Positions 7,853-16,882 of a DNA stretch of 36,966 bases are shown here, piece by piece. The position numbers and the translations under genes are program-made. Under the pieces are notes generated by a model. It made no database searches and was not told where the DNA came from. It saw nothing but the letters and a program-made list of their open reading frames with translations. How positions within the stretch are numbered: the stretch's first letter is position 1; each line of letters begins with the position of its first letter. Source of the stretch: Bacillus hominis (GTDB lineage Bacteria > Bacillota > Bacilli > Bacillales > Bacillaceae_G); assembly GCF_018332515.1 (NCBI RefSeq), contig NZ_BOQD01000075.1:1-36966 (forward strand). Direction: 5' to 3'.

Positions 7853-8951
7853 TTAAATACGAGAACGTAAATACGCATCAATAAATGGATTAATTTCCCC
7901 ATCCATAACTGCTTGTACGTTACCAACTTCTGTATTTGTACGATGGTCTTTCACAAGAGAATACGGGTGGAATACGTAAGAACGGATTTGGCTGCCCCAT
8001 CCAATTTCTTTTTGCTCTCCGCGAATCTCATCTAATTGCGCTTGTTGTTCTTCTAATTTCTTTTGATATAATTTCGCTTTCAGCATTTTCATCGCATGTT
8101 CACGGTTTTTAATTTGAGAACGCTCTGACTGACATGTTACAACCGTGTTCGTTGGTATATGCGTTATACGAACTGCTGAATCTGTCGTATTAACGTGCTG
8201 TCCGCCTGCACCACTTGCACGATACGTATCTATTTTCAAATCTTCTGTACGCACTTCAATTTCAACTTCATCATTGAATTCAGGTACAACTTCACAAGAT
8301 ACGAACGATGTATGACGACGACCTGAAGAATCGAACGGTGAAATACGTACAAGACGATGTACACCTTTCTCCGCTTTCAAGTAACCGTAAGCGTTATGAC
8401 CTTTAATTAATAATGTAACACTCTTAATACCAGCTTCATCGCCCGGTAAGTAGTCAACCGTTTCTACTTTAAACCCACGTTTCTCAGCCCAGCGTGTGTA
8501 CATACGTAATAACATAGAACCCCAGTCTTGTGACTCTGTTCCACCTGCACCTGGGTGTAATTCTAAAATAGCGTTATTTTTATCATAAGGATCGCTTAAT
8601 AGTAACTGAAGCTCGTACTCATTCATTTCTTGAATTAAAGTTTTCACTTCAGATTCTAATTCCTCATGTAAATCTTCATCATACTCTTCTTTAAGTAGGT
8701 CATGCGTCATTTCTAAGTTTTCGAACGTCTCATCTAACTGACGGAACCTTCCAACCATATCTTTCAGCGCATTCGCTTCATTAATTACAGCTTGTGCGCC
8801 TTGTTGGTCATCCCAAAATCCAGCGCCCATCATCGTTTCTTCTAATTCTGCAATTTGTTTTTCCTTAGTAGGAAGGTCAAAGAGACCCCCTAAAAGCCGC
8901 TAATCTCTTAGCCATTTTTTCTAATTCTTGCCTAATTTCTACTAATTCCAT
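7853..8951 (-). CDS. prfB: Peptide chain release factor 2 (programmed +1 frameshift)
   Basis: RF2 releases finished proteins at UGA and UAA. The gene is split in two frames. Codons 1-24 run from ATG 8951 to 8880 and end at an in-frame TGA (8877-8879). The main frame continues from GAC (8876-8878) to 7853, for about 365 residues in all, as in other bacilli. The frameshift site (AGGGGG, then CTT TGA C) makes synthesis self-regulating: when RF2 is scarce, ribosomes slip +1. The full protein has the stop-codon recognition tripeptide SPF (about 204-206) and the catalytic GGQ (about 249-251, in GAGGQHVN). It lies downstream of secA, as in B. subtilis, but here a terminator-like hairpin and a bcr1 repeat separate them. 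Confidence 0.95.
8876..8891 (-). promoter_or_regulatory. prfB programmed frameshift site
   Basis: Minus-strand codons read AGG GGG TCT CTT TGA C. The AGGGGG (8886-8891) acts as an internal Shine-Dalgarno pushing the ribosome, CTT is the slippery codon and TGA (8877-8879) is the RF2-dependent stop. The spacer codon is TCT where E. coli has TAT. All functional parts of the known prfB site are present. Confidence 0.95.
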
Positions 8952-8996
8952 TTCCTTCACCTCTATGTAATTGCTGTTACTTTCATATGAAAACAA

Positions 8997-9030
8997 GGGA
9001 AACTCTCTCCGCTCATTACGGAGAGAGTTT
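8997..9030 (-). terminator. Strong hairpin between secA and prfB
   Basis: Perfect 12-bp stem AAACTCTCTCCG (9000-9011) / CGGAGAGAGTTT (9019-9030), 7-nt loop. On the minus strand the arm ends TTT and is followed by CCCTTGTTTTC, a weak T-tract. On the plus strand AATCCTTTTTAT follows, and the bcr1 repeat is inserted in that T-tract. Some read-through from secA to prfB is likely. Confidence 0.65.
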
Positions 9031-9037
9031 AATCCTT

Positions 9038-9192
9038 TTTATCCCGCTATTTGCAGGCAGTAAGACTCCCATCTCAAAATTCGGCGAATGCGAAGAAGTT
9101 AGGTGAAAGTCGAACTGCCAGTAAAAGCCCGATTGGTGAGGGCTAATAATCAATGGGAATGAAAAAAACCACTGATTAAAGTTTCACTTTAT
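9038..9192. repeat. bcr1-type repeat, copy B (complete)
   Basis: Element body 9043-9187 flanked by TTTAT at 9038-9042 and 9188-9192. It carries the family's blocks GGCAGTAAGACTCCC, GAAGAAGTTAGGTG, GCCCGATTGGTGAGGGCTAATAATCA and TTAAAGTTTCAC. Several hairpin arms have lost pairing compared with copy C (for example ATGGGAATGAAAAAAACCACTGAT in place of the G5/C5 arms), so this copy is older or decaying. It lies between secA and prfB and contains no ORF. Confidence 0.85.
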
Positions 9193-9244
9193 TATACATT
9201 TTTGATGTAAAAATTTGCAAAGCAGTCTAAACTACAGTTCCCTA

Positions 9245-11752
9245 TTACTGCCCAATGCCACAACAGTTTTTATATTTCTTGCCACTACCGCATTTACATA
9301 AATCGTTGCGTCCCATTTGGTCACCTTTTACAACCGGTTTTTTCTTCGCGTCTTCGCCATCGCTTGATGGATGAACAGCTTCACCTTGAACAACTTCTTG
9401 ACGCTCTAAGTTTTGCTCAATTTCAGCTTTCATAATGTAACGAGCGATTTCCTCTTCAATAGAAGCGATCATCGACTCAAACATTGCGAATCCTTCCATT
9501 TGGTATTCACGAAGTGGATCGATTTGTCCGTAAGCACGTAAATGAATACCTTCACGAAGATTGTCCATTGCATCGATATGATCTGTCCATTTCGTATCTA
9601 CAACACGGAATACAACAACCTTTTCGAATTCACGCGTCTGCTCTTCAGGTAGAAGTTTCTCTCTTTCGTTATAACGCTCTAATAATTTCGCGATAATTGA
9701 TTCGCTCATTTCTTCCGGAGCAAGGCGACGTAACTCTTCTTCTTTTACATCTCCTTCTTCAAGAAGGTTTGTATTTAAGTAATCGACAAGACCTTTAATG
9801 TTCCAATCTTCTTCGATTTCTTCTTGCGTATGAAGTGCAACAGCACGTTCTATCGTAGATTTCATCATACCTTCAATAATGCTGCGTAAGTTCGCTGAAT
9901 CCATTACTTCTTGACGCTGTTTATAAATTACTTCACGTTGTTGACGAAGTACATCGTCGTATTGCAATAGCTGTTTACGTGCATCATAGTTATTTCCTTC
10001 TACACGTTTTTGCGCAGATTCTACCGCACGAGAAACCATTTTACTTTCGATTGGCTGTGAATCATCCATACCAAGACGATCCATCATCGCTTTCATATTG
10101 TCAGAACCGAAGCGGCGCATTAGTTCGTCTTCCATTGATAAGTAGAACTGTGTTACACCAGGGTCTCCTTGACGACCAGAACGACCACGTAACTGATTAT
10201 CAATACGACGGCTTTCGTGACGCTCTGTACCGATAACTGCTAGACCAACGTTTTTAATATCCTCGCCTAACTTAATATCCGTACCACGACCAGCCATATT
10301 CGTCGCAATTGTTACAGAGCCTTTCATACCAGCTTCTGCAATGATATCTGCTTCACGCGCATGGTTTTTTGCGTTTAAGATATTATGACGTACACCTTTA
10401 CGTGTTAACATTTTCGAAATAAGCTCTGACGTTTCAATTGCAACTGTACCAACAAGAATAGGTTGTCCTTGCTTATGACGATTTACAATATCCTCAACAA
10501 CTGCATTGAATTTACCTTCCATTGATTTGAAGATTAAATCAGCACGGTCATCACGAATAATATCTTTATTCGTTGGAATTACGATAACATTCATATTGTA
10601 AATACTACGGAATTCTTCTTCTTCCGTTTTCGCTGTACCAGTCATACCAGATAACTTTTCGTACATACGGAAGTAGTTCTGGAACGTAATTGTTGCAAGC
10701 GTCATACTTTCATTTTGAATTTCTACGCCTTCTTTTGCTTCAATAGCTTGGTGTAAACCTTCGCTATAACGACGACCTTTCATAAGACGACCAGTGAATT
10801 GGTCTACGATTACGATTTCGCCTTCTTGTACAACATAATCTGTATCACGGTGCATAACAACGTGTGCACGAAGCCCCTGATTAATATGGTGAAGAAGCGC
10901 TACATGTTTTAAATCAAATAAGTTTTCAATATGGAAAGCTTTCTCTGCTTTCGTAATACCATCTTCAGTTAACATTACATTTTTCGTTTTCACATCAAAT
11001 GAATACTCTTTTTCATTTTCTAATGTACGAACGAATGCATTTGCAAACATGTATAGCTCTGTTGATTTTTGAGCTTGTCCAGAAATAATAAGCGGCGTAC
11101 GCGCCTCATCGACTAAAATAGAATCGACTTCATCGATGATAGCAAAATTAAGTGGACGCTGAACACACTGCTCTCTATATAACACCATGTTGTCACGTAA
11201 GTAATCGAATCCAAGCTCGTTATTTGTGCTATACGTAATATCAGCAGCATAAGCAGCTTGTTTCTCTTCACGCGACATATGGTTTAAGTTAATCCCTACA
11301 GTTAAGCCAAGGAACTCATGAAGTTGTCCCATTTCACTTGCATCACGTTGTGCTAAGTATTCATTGACTGTAACAACGTGAACACCTTTTCCTGTTAACG
11401 CGTTTAAATATACAGGTAAAGTAGATGTTAACGTTTTACCTTCACCTGTTTTCATCTCAGAGATATTTCCTTCATGTAAGGCGATACCACCCATTAGCTG
11501 TACGCCATATGGACGCATTCCAAGAACACGATTTGCCGCTTCACGAACAACCGCAAAAGCTTCAGGAAGTAGATCGTCTACTGTCTCACCTTTTGTTAGA
11601 CGTTCTTTAAATTCAATCGTCTTTCCTTTTAATTGTTCATCAGTTAGTGGCTTAATAGATGGTTCTAATGCATCAATTTGCTCCACTGTCTTCTGCATAC
11701 GTTTAATTTGGCGCTGGTTGACATCAAATACCTTTTTTAAAATACCGATCAT
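9245..11752 (-). CDS. secA: SecA, preprotein translocase ATPase
   Basis: Motor of the general secretion pathway; it pushes unfolded preproteins through SecYEG using ATP. It has 835 residues (B. subtilis 841). NBD1 has Walker A MKTGEGKT (100-107) and the DEVD box (207-210). The preprotein cross-linking domain follows at about 225-365, then NBD2 with DNMAGRGTD-type residues ([13 protein letters not shown]) and [11 protein letters not shown], the helical scaffold and wing domains, an acidic/basic linker, and the C-terminal zinc finger CxCx8CC (Cys819, 821, 830, 831) that binds SecB or phospholipid. Everything is intact. A sigmaA promoter lies about 140 bp upstream. Unlike in B. subtilis, hpf is not the direct upstream neighbour: a regulator/VOC gene pair is between. 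Confidence 0.97.
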   Translation of the reverse strand: MIGILKKVFDVNQRQIKRMQKTVEQIDALEPSIKPLTDEQLKGKTIEFKERLTKGETVDDLLPEAFAVVREAANRVLGMRPYGVQLMGGIALHEGNISEMKTGEGKTLTSTLPVYLNALTGKGVHVVTVNEYLAQRDASEMGQLHEFLGLTVGINLNHMSREEKQAAYAADITYSTNNELGFDYLRDNMVLYREQCVQRPLNFAIIDEVDSILVDEARTPLIISGQAQKSTELYMFANAFVRTLENEKEYSFDVKTKNVMLTEDGITKAEKAFHIENLFDLKHVALLHHINQGLRAHVVMHRDTDYVVQEGEIVIVDQFTGRLMKGRRYSEGLHQAIEAKEGVEIQNESMTLATITFQNYFRMYEKLSGMTGTAKTEEEEFRSIYNMNVIVIPTNKDIIRDDRADLIFKSMEGKFNAVVEDIVNRHKQGQPILVGTVAIETSELISKMLTRKGVRHNILNAKNHAREADIIAEAGMKGSVTIATNMAGRGTDIKLGEDIKNVGLAVIGTERHESRRIDNQLRGRSGRQGDPGVTQFYLSMEDELMRRFGSDNMKAMMDRLGMDDSQPIESKMVSRAVESAQKRVEGNNYDARKQLLQYDDVLRQQREVIYKQRQEVMDSANLRSIIEGMMKSTIERAVALHTQEEIEEDWNIKGLVDYLNTNLLEEGDVKEEELRRLAPEEMSESIIAKLLERYNEREKLLPEEQTREFEKVVVFRVVDTKWTDHIDAMDNLREGIHLRAYGQIDPLREYQMEGFAMFESMIASIEEEIARYIMKAEIEQNLERQEVVQGEAVHPSSDGEDAKKKPVVKGDQMGRNDLCKCGSGKKYKNCCGIGQ

Positions 11753-11895
11753 AGGAAATACGCTCCTCTTTTATTAAAATAAAACTTCCGATTGCTTTCT
11801 TTTTCTCTTTACAATCAGTCGTTATAAAAATCAAATTTATGTTATGCCAATTTTTCTCCTAATTAAAAAAACTAAAATGTATAAACCTAATGATA

Positions 11896-11925
11896 ATTGT
11901 AACACTTGTCTTATAACTATGACAA
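11896..11925 (-). promoter_or_regulatory. Candidate sigmaA promoter for secA
   Basis: Minus strand: TTGTCA (11920-11925), 18-bp spacer ending in TGT, then TACAAT (11896-11901), i.e. an extended -10. It predicts a leader of roughly 135 nt before the secA ATG. I see no riboswitch-like fold in the leader. Confidence 0.55.
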
Positions 11926-12014
11926 CAATCGTCCAAATGTCGAGCTTTAGATTCAGAAAAAGTTTTTATTTTATTTGTTCCAACAAACTAATATCTCTTC
12001 GTTTCAAATTTACG

Positions 12015-12953
12015 TTACAAATTTTGTATTAAATCTAAGTAGTATTCCTTCAAGTTCTCTTTTAAAGAAGATGGCTCAATTATTTTTATAGTTTTACCAA
12101 AACTAGCTAGATACGCGATGATAAAGTTGATTTCAGCAGGCTCATAAGTTCCTATTAAATATGTATCTTCACATTCTTCCCATAACTTCATCGAAGGATA
12201 TTGCTGTTGCTTAAATATCTCTATCCCCCTCGCAGTAATTGAGCATTTAAATTGAATAGCTTGTTCAGTTGCCTTCCACAGACTATGTGCGTTATGTATA
12301 TTTATATTTTCCAAATCCAGACTATCCTGAGCACCTACTATTTCTAACGACCTAATACGATCACAGCGAAACACTCGATAAGCCAATTTATCTAAATCGT
12401 AAGCCTGACAATACCAATAACCTTTCATTGCATAAATCGAAATCGGTTGAATACGTCGCATTGTCGTTTGTTTCGGCGTTACATAGTTTATAGTTAAAGC
12501 CCTATTTTGAACAGCAGCTAACAAAATCTCTTCTAAATAACCACATTCATGTGCCTGTTCCAAATGAAAAAAGGACACTCTTTTTTGCAAGTTTTCAATT
12601 TGCTCACACTGTTTTGGCGAAACACTATCTAAAAATTTCTTATTAATGGAATGAAACGAGATTTGAAAGGGAATACTTACAAAGCTTCTTAGCGCTTGCA
12701 TTGCAAAATAAAGTGCAAAAACTTCATGATTTGTAAATGAAATTGGTGGTAATGTCATCGTTTTTATTAAACGATACCCTCCATACCGACCATATTCCGC
12801 AAAAAGAGGTACACCCATTTCCTCTAATGATGCAATATCACGTAAAGCTGTCCTTTTTGAAATTTGAAATTCATCTATTAAATCTTTCAATGTGAATATT
12901 TGTTTTTGATTAATAAAACGTAGCATCTGATTTAAACGTTCAACTTTTTTCAT
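12015..12953 (-). CDS. YafY-type transcriptional regulator (HTH + WYL domain)
   Basis: A 312-residue one-component regulator. Residues 1-60 form a DeoR/HTH_11-type winged helix (LKDLIDEFQISKRTALRDIASLEEMGVPL). A helical linker follows, then a WYL domain (about 150-240, with the typical AMKGYWYCQAYDLDKLAYRVFRCDRIRSLEI) that usually senses a ligand or nucleic acid, and a WCX-like C-terminus (about 245-305). It is divergent from the VOC-fold gene at 13036, and the 80-bp gap holds one clean inverted repeat. The simplest reading is a local regulator of itself and that gene. The pair breaks the otherwise conserved secA-hpf adjacency, which points to insertion. The inducer is unknown. Confidence 0.88.
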   Translation of the reverse strand: MKKVERLNQMLRFINQKQIFTLKDLIDEFQISKRTALRDIASLEEMGVPLFAEYGRYGGYRLIKTMTLPPISFTNHEVFALYFAMQALRSFVSIPFQISFHSINKKFLDSVSPKQCEQIENLQKRVSFFHLEQAHECGYLEEILLAAVQNRALTINYVTPKQTTMRRIQPISIYAMKGYWYCQAYDLDKLAYRVFRCDRIRSLEIVGAQDSLDLENINIHNAHSLWKATEQAIQFKCSITARGIEIFKQQQYPSMKLWEECEDTYLIGTYEPAEINFIIAYLASFGKTIKIIEPSSLKENLKEYYLDLIQNL

Positions 12954-12966
12954 AAATTCCCCCTAT

Positions 12967-12987
12967 AGGTGCCACGTATTGGCACCT
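12967..12987. promoter_or_regulatory. Operator-like dyad between WYL regulator and VOC gene
   Basis: Inverted repeat AGGTGCC (12967-12973) and GGCACCT (12981-12987) with a 7-bp centre, only 13 bp from the regulator's ATG and 48 bp from the VOC gene's. Its GC-rich arms stand out in an AT-rich gap. It probably overlaps the divergent promoters; likely binding site of the adjacent regulator. Confidence 0.55.
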
Positions 12988-13035
12988 TATATTTGTATAG
13001 TAATAAGTGTAAACATATATGAAGGAGGCAATACA

Positions 13036-13479
13036 ATGAACTTTGAAGTAATCCCTTTTTTATCATTAAATGGGCAAGGTGCTAAAGCAATTGCATTTTA
13101 CGAACAGTATTTAGGCGCAAAAGTTTTATTTAAAAAGAATTATAAAGAAATGAAAGAAATAGACCCGAATTTTACGTATAAAGAAAGCCAGGAACATTAT
13201 ATTACCCATTCCGTTTTACAAATTGGCACAAATAAAATTATGATTGCAGAACAGGCAGTGGATTCCACACGCCCTTGGCAATTAAGTAATAGCTCATCAT
13301 TATGCATTCAATCTAAAGATTTCCAAACCATTGAAGCACTCTATCACAATCTAATTCAACATGATGAGGTTTATATTTTAACACCTTTTGAAAAAAACTC
13401 CTTCAGCCCGGGTTATGCCATTGTGCGAGATCCTTTTGGAATAGTAATACAATTGACCGTGACAAAACATAACTTCTAA
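13036..13479 (+). CDS. VOC-superfamily (PhnB/glyoxalase-like) protein
   Basis: A 147-residue protein of the vicinal-oxygen-chelate fold, PhnB/3-demethylubiquinone-methyltransferase-like subgroup: VIPFLSLNGQGAKAIAFYEQYLGAKVLF at the N-terminus and GYAIVRDPFGIVIQL at the C-terminus are typical. Such proteins range from metal-dependent enzymes to antibiotic-binding resistance proteins, so no reaction can be assigned. The start ATG at 13036 has a perfect AGGAGG site 7 nt upstream. The longer frame from 12979 would run through the promoter/operator region and adds 19 unlikely residues. It is divergent from the WYL regulator, its probable controller. Confidence 0.85.
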   Translation: MNFEVIPFLSLNGQGAKAIAFYEQYLGAKVLFKKNYKEMKEIDPNFTYKESQEHYITHSVLQIGTNKIMIAEQAVDSTRPWQLSNSSSLCIQSKDFQTIEALYHNLIQHDEVYILTPFEKNSFSPGYAIVRDPFGIVIQLTVTKHNF

Positions 13480-13547
13480 ATTTCATTACGAATAAGCCAT
13501 TTAAATTTATATCAATATTACAAGATAGGAAGGCAAAAACATATAAA

Positions 13548-13575
13548 AAAAGCGTAGCCATTCGGCTACGCTTTT
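13548..13575. terminator. Bidirectional terminator between VOC gene and hpf
   Basis: Perfect 12-bp stem AAAAGCGTAGCC (13548-13559) / GGCTACGCTTTT (13564-13575) with a 4-nt loop, A-run on one side and T-run on the other. It sits between convergent genes, 7 bp from the hpf stop. Confidence 0.88.
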
Positions 13576-13581
13576 GAATGA

Positions 13582-14130
13582 TTATTTTGTTTCGATTAAA
13601 CCATATTTCCCGTCTTTACGGCCATATACAACATTAGTTTCATTTGTATCCGCATTTGTGAAGACGAAGAAATTATGTCCTAGCATATCCATTTGTAAAA
13701 TCGCTTCTTCAACGTCCATCGGTTTTAAATCGAATCGTTTTGTACGTACAAGTTCTAATTCATCCTCTTCTACCTCATCCATAACAGCTACTGCTTCTGC
13801 TTCTGGAAGGATAAAATTAGTTTTAACAGAACCCTTTTCACGTAATTTACGGTTTACTTTTGTTTTATGTTTACGAATTTGTCGCTCAATTTTATCAACT
13901 ACTAAATCAATCGCAGCGTACATATCGCTATTTGTTTCTTCTGCACGAAGTAATAAATCTGTAAATGGAATTGTTACCTCGATACGTTGCTTGTCAGAGT
14001 ATACTTTTAAATTAACCTTAATCTCTGGGAATGTATCAAAATAACGCTCTAATTTACTTAGTTTTTTCTCTACATATTCCTTTAATGCTGGAGTTACTTC
14101 AATATTTTCACCACGAATGTTGAACTTCAT
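13582..14130 (-). CDS. hpf: Long-form ribosome hibernation-promoting factor
   Basis: Long HPF (B. subtilis Hpf/YvyD). It binds the decoding centre of idle 30S subunits and pairs 70S ribosomes into inactive 100S dimers through its C-terminal domain. It has 182 residues: an N-terminal S30AE/HPF domain (1-100, with IRGENIEVTPALKEYVEKKLSKLERYF) and a C-terminal dimerisation domain (about 125-182, RTKRFDLKPMDVEEAILQMDMLGHNFFVFTNADTNETNVVYGRKDGKYGLIE). The start ATG has AAAGGAGG 9 nt upstream. It is usually induced by stress or stationary phase; an AGGATAA, SigH -35-like, occurs far upstream (around 14276-14285) but without a convincing -10, and I find no SigB promoter. Confidence 0.95.
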   Translation of the reverse strand: MKFNIRGENIEVTPALKEYVEKKLSKLERYFDTFPEIKVNLKVYSDKQRIEVTIPFTDLLLRAEETNSDMYAAIDLVVDKIERQIRKHKTKVNRKLREKGSVKTNFILPEAEAVAVMDEVEEDELELVRTKRFDLKPMDVEEAILQMDMLGHNFFVFTNADTNETNVVYGRKDGKYGLIETK

Positions 14131-14363
14131 AGATGAATTCCTCCTTTCAAGCCTATGTACTATAATTTCGACATTGGCTTAAAAACTCCTTCTAATTTTT
14201 TTAAAAAATTAGTGGAATTGCGATTTTTTTATCGTTTTTTGTTGAAATGAAAAGATGCATCGTTTCTATCTTTATTTTATCCTATTAACATCGTGAATAA
14301 CGAATGTAACTGTGGACAATTCGTTACAGAAAAGAAACAACTTTTTGACAACTTCCCCACAAC
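14131..14363. other. hpf upstream region with AT-only stem
   Basis: No gene. On the minus strand this would be the hpf leader or promoter. It contains an AT-rich dyad, CTAATTTTTTT / AAAAAATTAG (about 14194-14213), and a small stem CGAT/ATCG around a run of seven T (14220-14234). These could form an A/U hairpin in the hpf leader, but I cannot tell whether they matter. Confidence 0.4.
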
Positions 14364-14393
14364 AAAAAAGCCCTTGTTACGAGCAAGAGCTTT
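14364..14393 (-). terminator. Intrinsic terminator after the cold-shock gene
   Basis: Minus strand: AAAGCTCTTG / CAAGGGCTTT stem (14384-14393 with 14367-14376, one G-U pair), 7-nt loop, followed by TTTTTTGTTG. It lies about 57 bp after the csp stop. Confidence 0.8.
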
Positions 14394-14450
14394 CACCATC
14401 TATATAATGCCGCTAAAAATACAGCTCTATCTTTTCCAAAAACTTAATTT

Positions 14451-14648
14451 TTACAGTTTCACAACATTAGCCGCTTGTGGTCCTCGTGCTCCATCAACAA
14501 TATCAAACTCCACTTGTTGACCTTCTTCTAACGACTTATACCCATCTTGTTGAATAGCAGAAAAATGAACAAACACATCGTCACCATCTTCACGCTCAAT
14601 AAACCCAAATCCCTTTTCTGCATTGAACCATTTTACTCGTCCTTGCAT
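14451..14648 (-). CDS. cspC: Cold-shock protein (CspC-type)
   Basis: Single cold-shock domain, 65 residues from the ATG at 14648 (an ATG at 14654 would add Met-Asn and is equally close to the GAAGGGA site). RNA-binding motifs RNP1 (KGFGFIE) and RNP2 (VFVHF) are intact. It is a nucleic-acid chaperone that unfolds mRNA at low temperature and in growth transitions. The longer frame to 14717 runs into the promoter (14701-14730) and cannot be real. The sequence matches what I remember of B. cereus CspC, but csp paralogues are very alike. The leader is only about 45 nt, short for a cold-induced csp gene. Confidence 0.92.
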
Positions 14649-14700
14649 GTTCATTCCATTCCCTTCACTCTTAAAATCAGGACATTCGCCCCATATTTTG

Positions 14701-14730
14701 ACTATAACGAATGACAAGACTGTAAGTCAA
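14701..14730 (-). promoter_or_regulatory. sigmaA promoter of the cold-shock gene
   Basis: Minus strand TTGACT (14725-14730), 18-bp spacer, TATAGT (14701-14706). Close to consensus, and it places the transcript start about 45 nt before the ATG. Confidence 0.65.
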
Positions 14731-14774
14731 AGAAGATCTGTCGTCTTTTTATTATTCCTTTCGACATTCACATA

Positions 14775-15479
14775 TTAACCTCTACAAAGCGTCAAACAAG
14801 AAACCTCTCTCGCTCCTCGATCATACAAAAGGCTTCCAATTTGCCTAACAGTAATTCCCGTCGTATACACATCATCCACAATTAAAACATGTTGCTCATG
14901 AAACATCTCTTCTCCCTGAAAATAAAAAGGATTAACTCCAGATATCCTTTCTTTACGCTTCTTCTTACTTTGTTTTTCTGTTTCGATTCTTCTTAATGAT
15001 GTACAAAACATTTTGATAGGTAAACAAGAAGCTAGTAACTCAGCTTGATTAAAACCACGCTCGTATTCTCTCTCTTCACTAAGGGGGACCGGAATAACAG
15101 CCGAAACATTCGCAAAATGTTTTTGAAAAAGACTTCGAAAAGGTTGATGAAAAATATGCACTAATTCAGCATCTCCTCGAAATTTAAACTGTGCTAATAT
15201 TTCTTTCATCCCTTCATCATACACATACAACGAACGATTTATGAGAGACGGAAACCTCTGCTCGTTCGTCCACCTTATGCAATCCGTGCAAATATCCCCG
15301 TTTTTATATTCAGCTGGTACAAGTTCTAAGGGCCGACCACACTCCATGCAAATATCTCCTATAATATAGGAAAGTTTCCGCTCACATCTATCGCATATAC
15401 ACTTCTTATGAAGCTTAACAAAAAAAGTACACCAACTAATCGCGTATGAAATATACTCATCACAAAGTAGACAATGCAT
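14775..15479 (-). CDS. comFC: ComFC, phosphoribosyltransferase-fold competence protein
   Basis: A 234-residue ComFC/GntX family protein needed for efficient DNA uptake; it works with the ComFA ATPase. The N-terminal zinc finger has CLLC (5-8), CICDRC (28-33), CMEC and CTDC pairs. The C-terminal phosphoribosyltransferase fold has the PRPP-loop-like VLIVDDVYTTGITV (about 197-210) and VIPVPLSEEREYERGFNQAELLA (about 126-148). The ATG at 15479 overlaps the comFA stop as TGATG; a TTG one codon earlier (15482) is also possible. B. subtilis has comFB between comFA and comFC; here the genes overlap, so comFB is absent. Whether the strain is naturally competent is unknown. Confidence 0.9.
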   Translation of the reverse strand: MHCLLCDEYISYAISWCTFFVKLHKKCICDRCERKLSYIIGDICMECGRPLELVPAEYKNGDICTDCIRWTNEQRFPSLINRSLYVYDEGMKEILAQFKFRGDAELVHIFHQPFRSLFQKHFANVSAVIPVPLSEEREYERGFNQAELLASCLPIKMFCTSLRRIETEKQSKKKRKERISGVNPFYFQGEEMFHEQHVLIVDDVYTTGITVRQIGSLLYDRGAREVSCLTLCRG

Positions 15480-16831
15480 CAATCTATCAATCCTTGTTCT
15501 TTAGCATTTCTATTCATACTTTGAATATGTTTTTTCGCACGCACCATAGCCTCTGTCTTTCCATAATGAAAATAAACGACCTCTCCATTTGGTTCCTCAA
15601 AGCTTCTACCCGCTCGTCCTGCAATTTGAACGAGAGCACTTTCTGAAAATATTTCTTCCTCCGCTCCTAAAACTGCTACTTGTAAATTCTTCACAGTCAC
15701 CCCTCGTTCCAAAATCGTCGTTGTAATTAATAAAGGGATTTCTCCCTTTCTGAAAGCTGCTACCTTCTCTTTTCTCACCGGATCTTCTGCATGCACACCG
15801 TCAATTTGATTGTTTAATGATTTTAATAACTGGCTAATTTCTTCTACATATCGCACATGAGGAACAAATAGAAAAATGGGGTATCGTTTAGATAAGTACA
15901 TATTTAACCATTGTAATAAAGCACGAGGAATTTTTTTACGCATAAGACCCTTTTTCCAATTTCCGCACCATCGAAATATCGGGACTGGCAATGGATGACG
16001 ATGATAACGTCCTGAAATAATAACCCCTTTTTGCTTACCATTCCGCAATTTACGCCTCCACTTTTCATCTGGAGTTGCAGTTAAATAAATACGTGCCGCT
16101 TTCTCTTTCATTGCTTGTTTTACTGCGTAATGTAACATCTTATCTGCATGATATGGAAAAGCATCTACCTCATCTACAATCATGACATGGAACGCTTTAT
16201 AGTAACGTAACAATTGATGCGTAGTCGAAACGACTAACGCTGCATCTTTTTCACGATCTAAACTCCCTCCATACAAAGCTGCTACATTTATATCCGGAAA
16301 CACTTCTTGTAACCTTGGTGCTAATTCAAGTACAACATCTGTTCTCGGCGTCGCAATACAAACTCTCTCTCCCTTTTGAAGTGCCTCTGCAATTCCATAA
16401 AACAACATTTCCGTCTTCCCAGCCCCGCACACAGCCCAAATAAAGAATGATTCTTTCCGCTTAACAGCAGTAACAACACCTTTTGCAGCCAATTCCTGTC
16501 CAGCAGACAAAACACCTTCCCACTGTAACGGATTCAAATAATTTTCTCCGCTTATTTCAGCAAATCCACGAACAAGTACAGCACATTCACTTACCCTGCC
16601 CAGTGTTATGCATTTCCGGCAATACGTACATACTTTACTGCACCTTTTACATAGAAATGATGCAAATAATCGCTGCTCTATATTTCCGCAGCGCTGGCAC
16701 ATATATTTTGAAGATTTCTTAATTACCCCTTGTACACAAACGACGTCTCGATTCTTTTTCAAGTGATCCAATTTATCCTGCAAATCTGAAGAAAGTTCTT
16801 CTAACAGTAACTGTCTACCAGCTAACATCAT
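15479..16831 (-). CDS. comFA: ComFA, DEAD-like helicase/ATPase for DNA uptake
   Basis: A 450-residue ATP-dependent motor that helps pull transforming single-stranded DNA across the membrane. It has an N-terminal four-Cys zinc-finger region with C-x2-C pairs (CQRC, CKRC, CTYCRKC; about 46-75). The helicase core follows: Walker A VCGAGKTE (about 134-141), Walker B VDEVDAF (about 220-226), motif III LTATP, and motif VI QIAGRAGRSF (about 412-421). All motifs are intact. ATG codons at 16831 and 16828 follow GGAGGTGG; the TTG at 16834 is too close to it. comFC overlaps the 3' end. A weak promoter TTTACG-N17-TATAGT precedes it; no ComK box (AAAA-N5-TTTT pairs) was seen. Confidence 0.92.
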   Translation of the reverse strand: MMLAGRQLLLEELSSDLQDKLDHLKKNRDVVCVQGVIKKSSKYMCQRCGNIEQRLFASFLCKRCSKVCTYCRKCITLGRVSECAVLVRGFAEISGENYLNPLQWEGVLSAGQELAAKGVVTAVKRKESFFIWAVCGAGKTEMLFYGIAEALQKGERVCIATPRTDVVLELAPRLQEVFPDINVAALYGGSLDREKDAALVVSTTHQLLRYYKAFHVMIVDEVDAFPYHADKMLHYAVKQAMKEKAARIYLTATPDEKWRRKLRNGKQKGVIISGRYHRHPLPVPIFRWCGNWKKGLMRKKIPRALLQWLNMYLSKRYPIFLFVPHVRYVEEISQLLKSLNNQIDGVHAEDPVRKEKVAAFRKGEIPLLITTTILERGVTVKNLQVAVLGAEEEIFSESALVQIAGRAGRSFEEPNGEVVYFHYGKTEAMVRAKKHIQSMNRNAKEQGLID

Positions 16832-16848
16832 CAACCACCTCCAGCACT

Positions 16849-16877
16849 ACTATAAATCCTTCTCTTTATCTCGTAAA
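16849..16877 (-). promoter_or_regulatory. Candidate promoter for comFA-comFC
   Basis: Minus strand TTTACG (16872-16877), 17-bp spacer, TATAGT (16849-16854), squeezed between the cwlO-like terminator and the comFA ribosome site. The -35 is weak. No ComK-type half sites are visible in the 50 bp around it. Confidence 0.35.
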
Positions 16878-16882
16878 AACTC

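Noticed and set aside
11844-12032. 62-codon plus-strand frame upstream of secA
   Set aside because: It overlaps the secA promoter and the end of the WYL regulator, has no ribosome site and looks like no protein.
14131-14300. SigB promoter for hpf
   Set aside because: No GTTT-N13-15-GGGTA pattern was found; only a SigH -35-like AGGATAA without a fitting -10.
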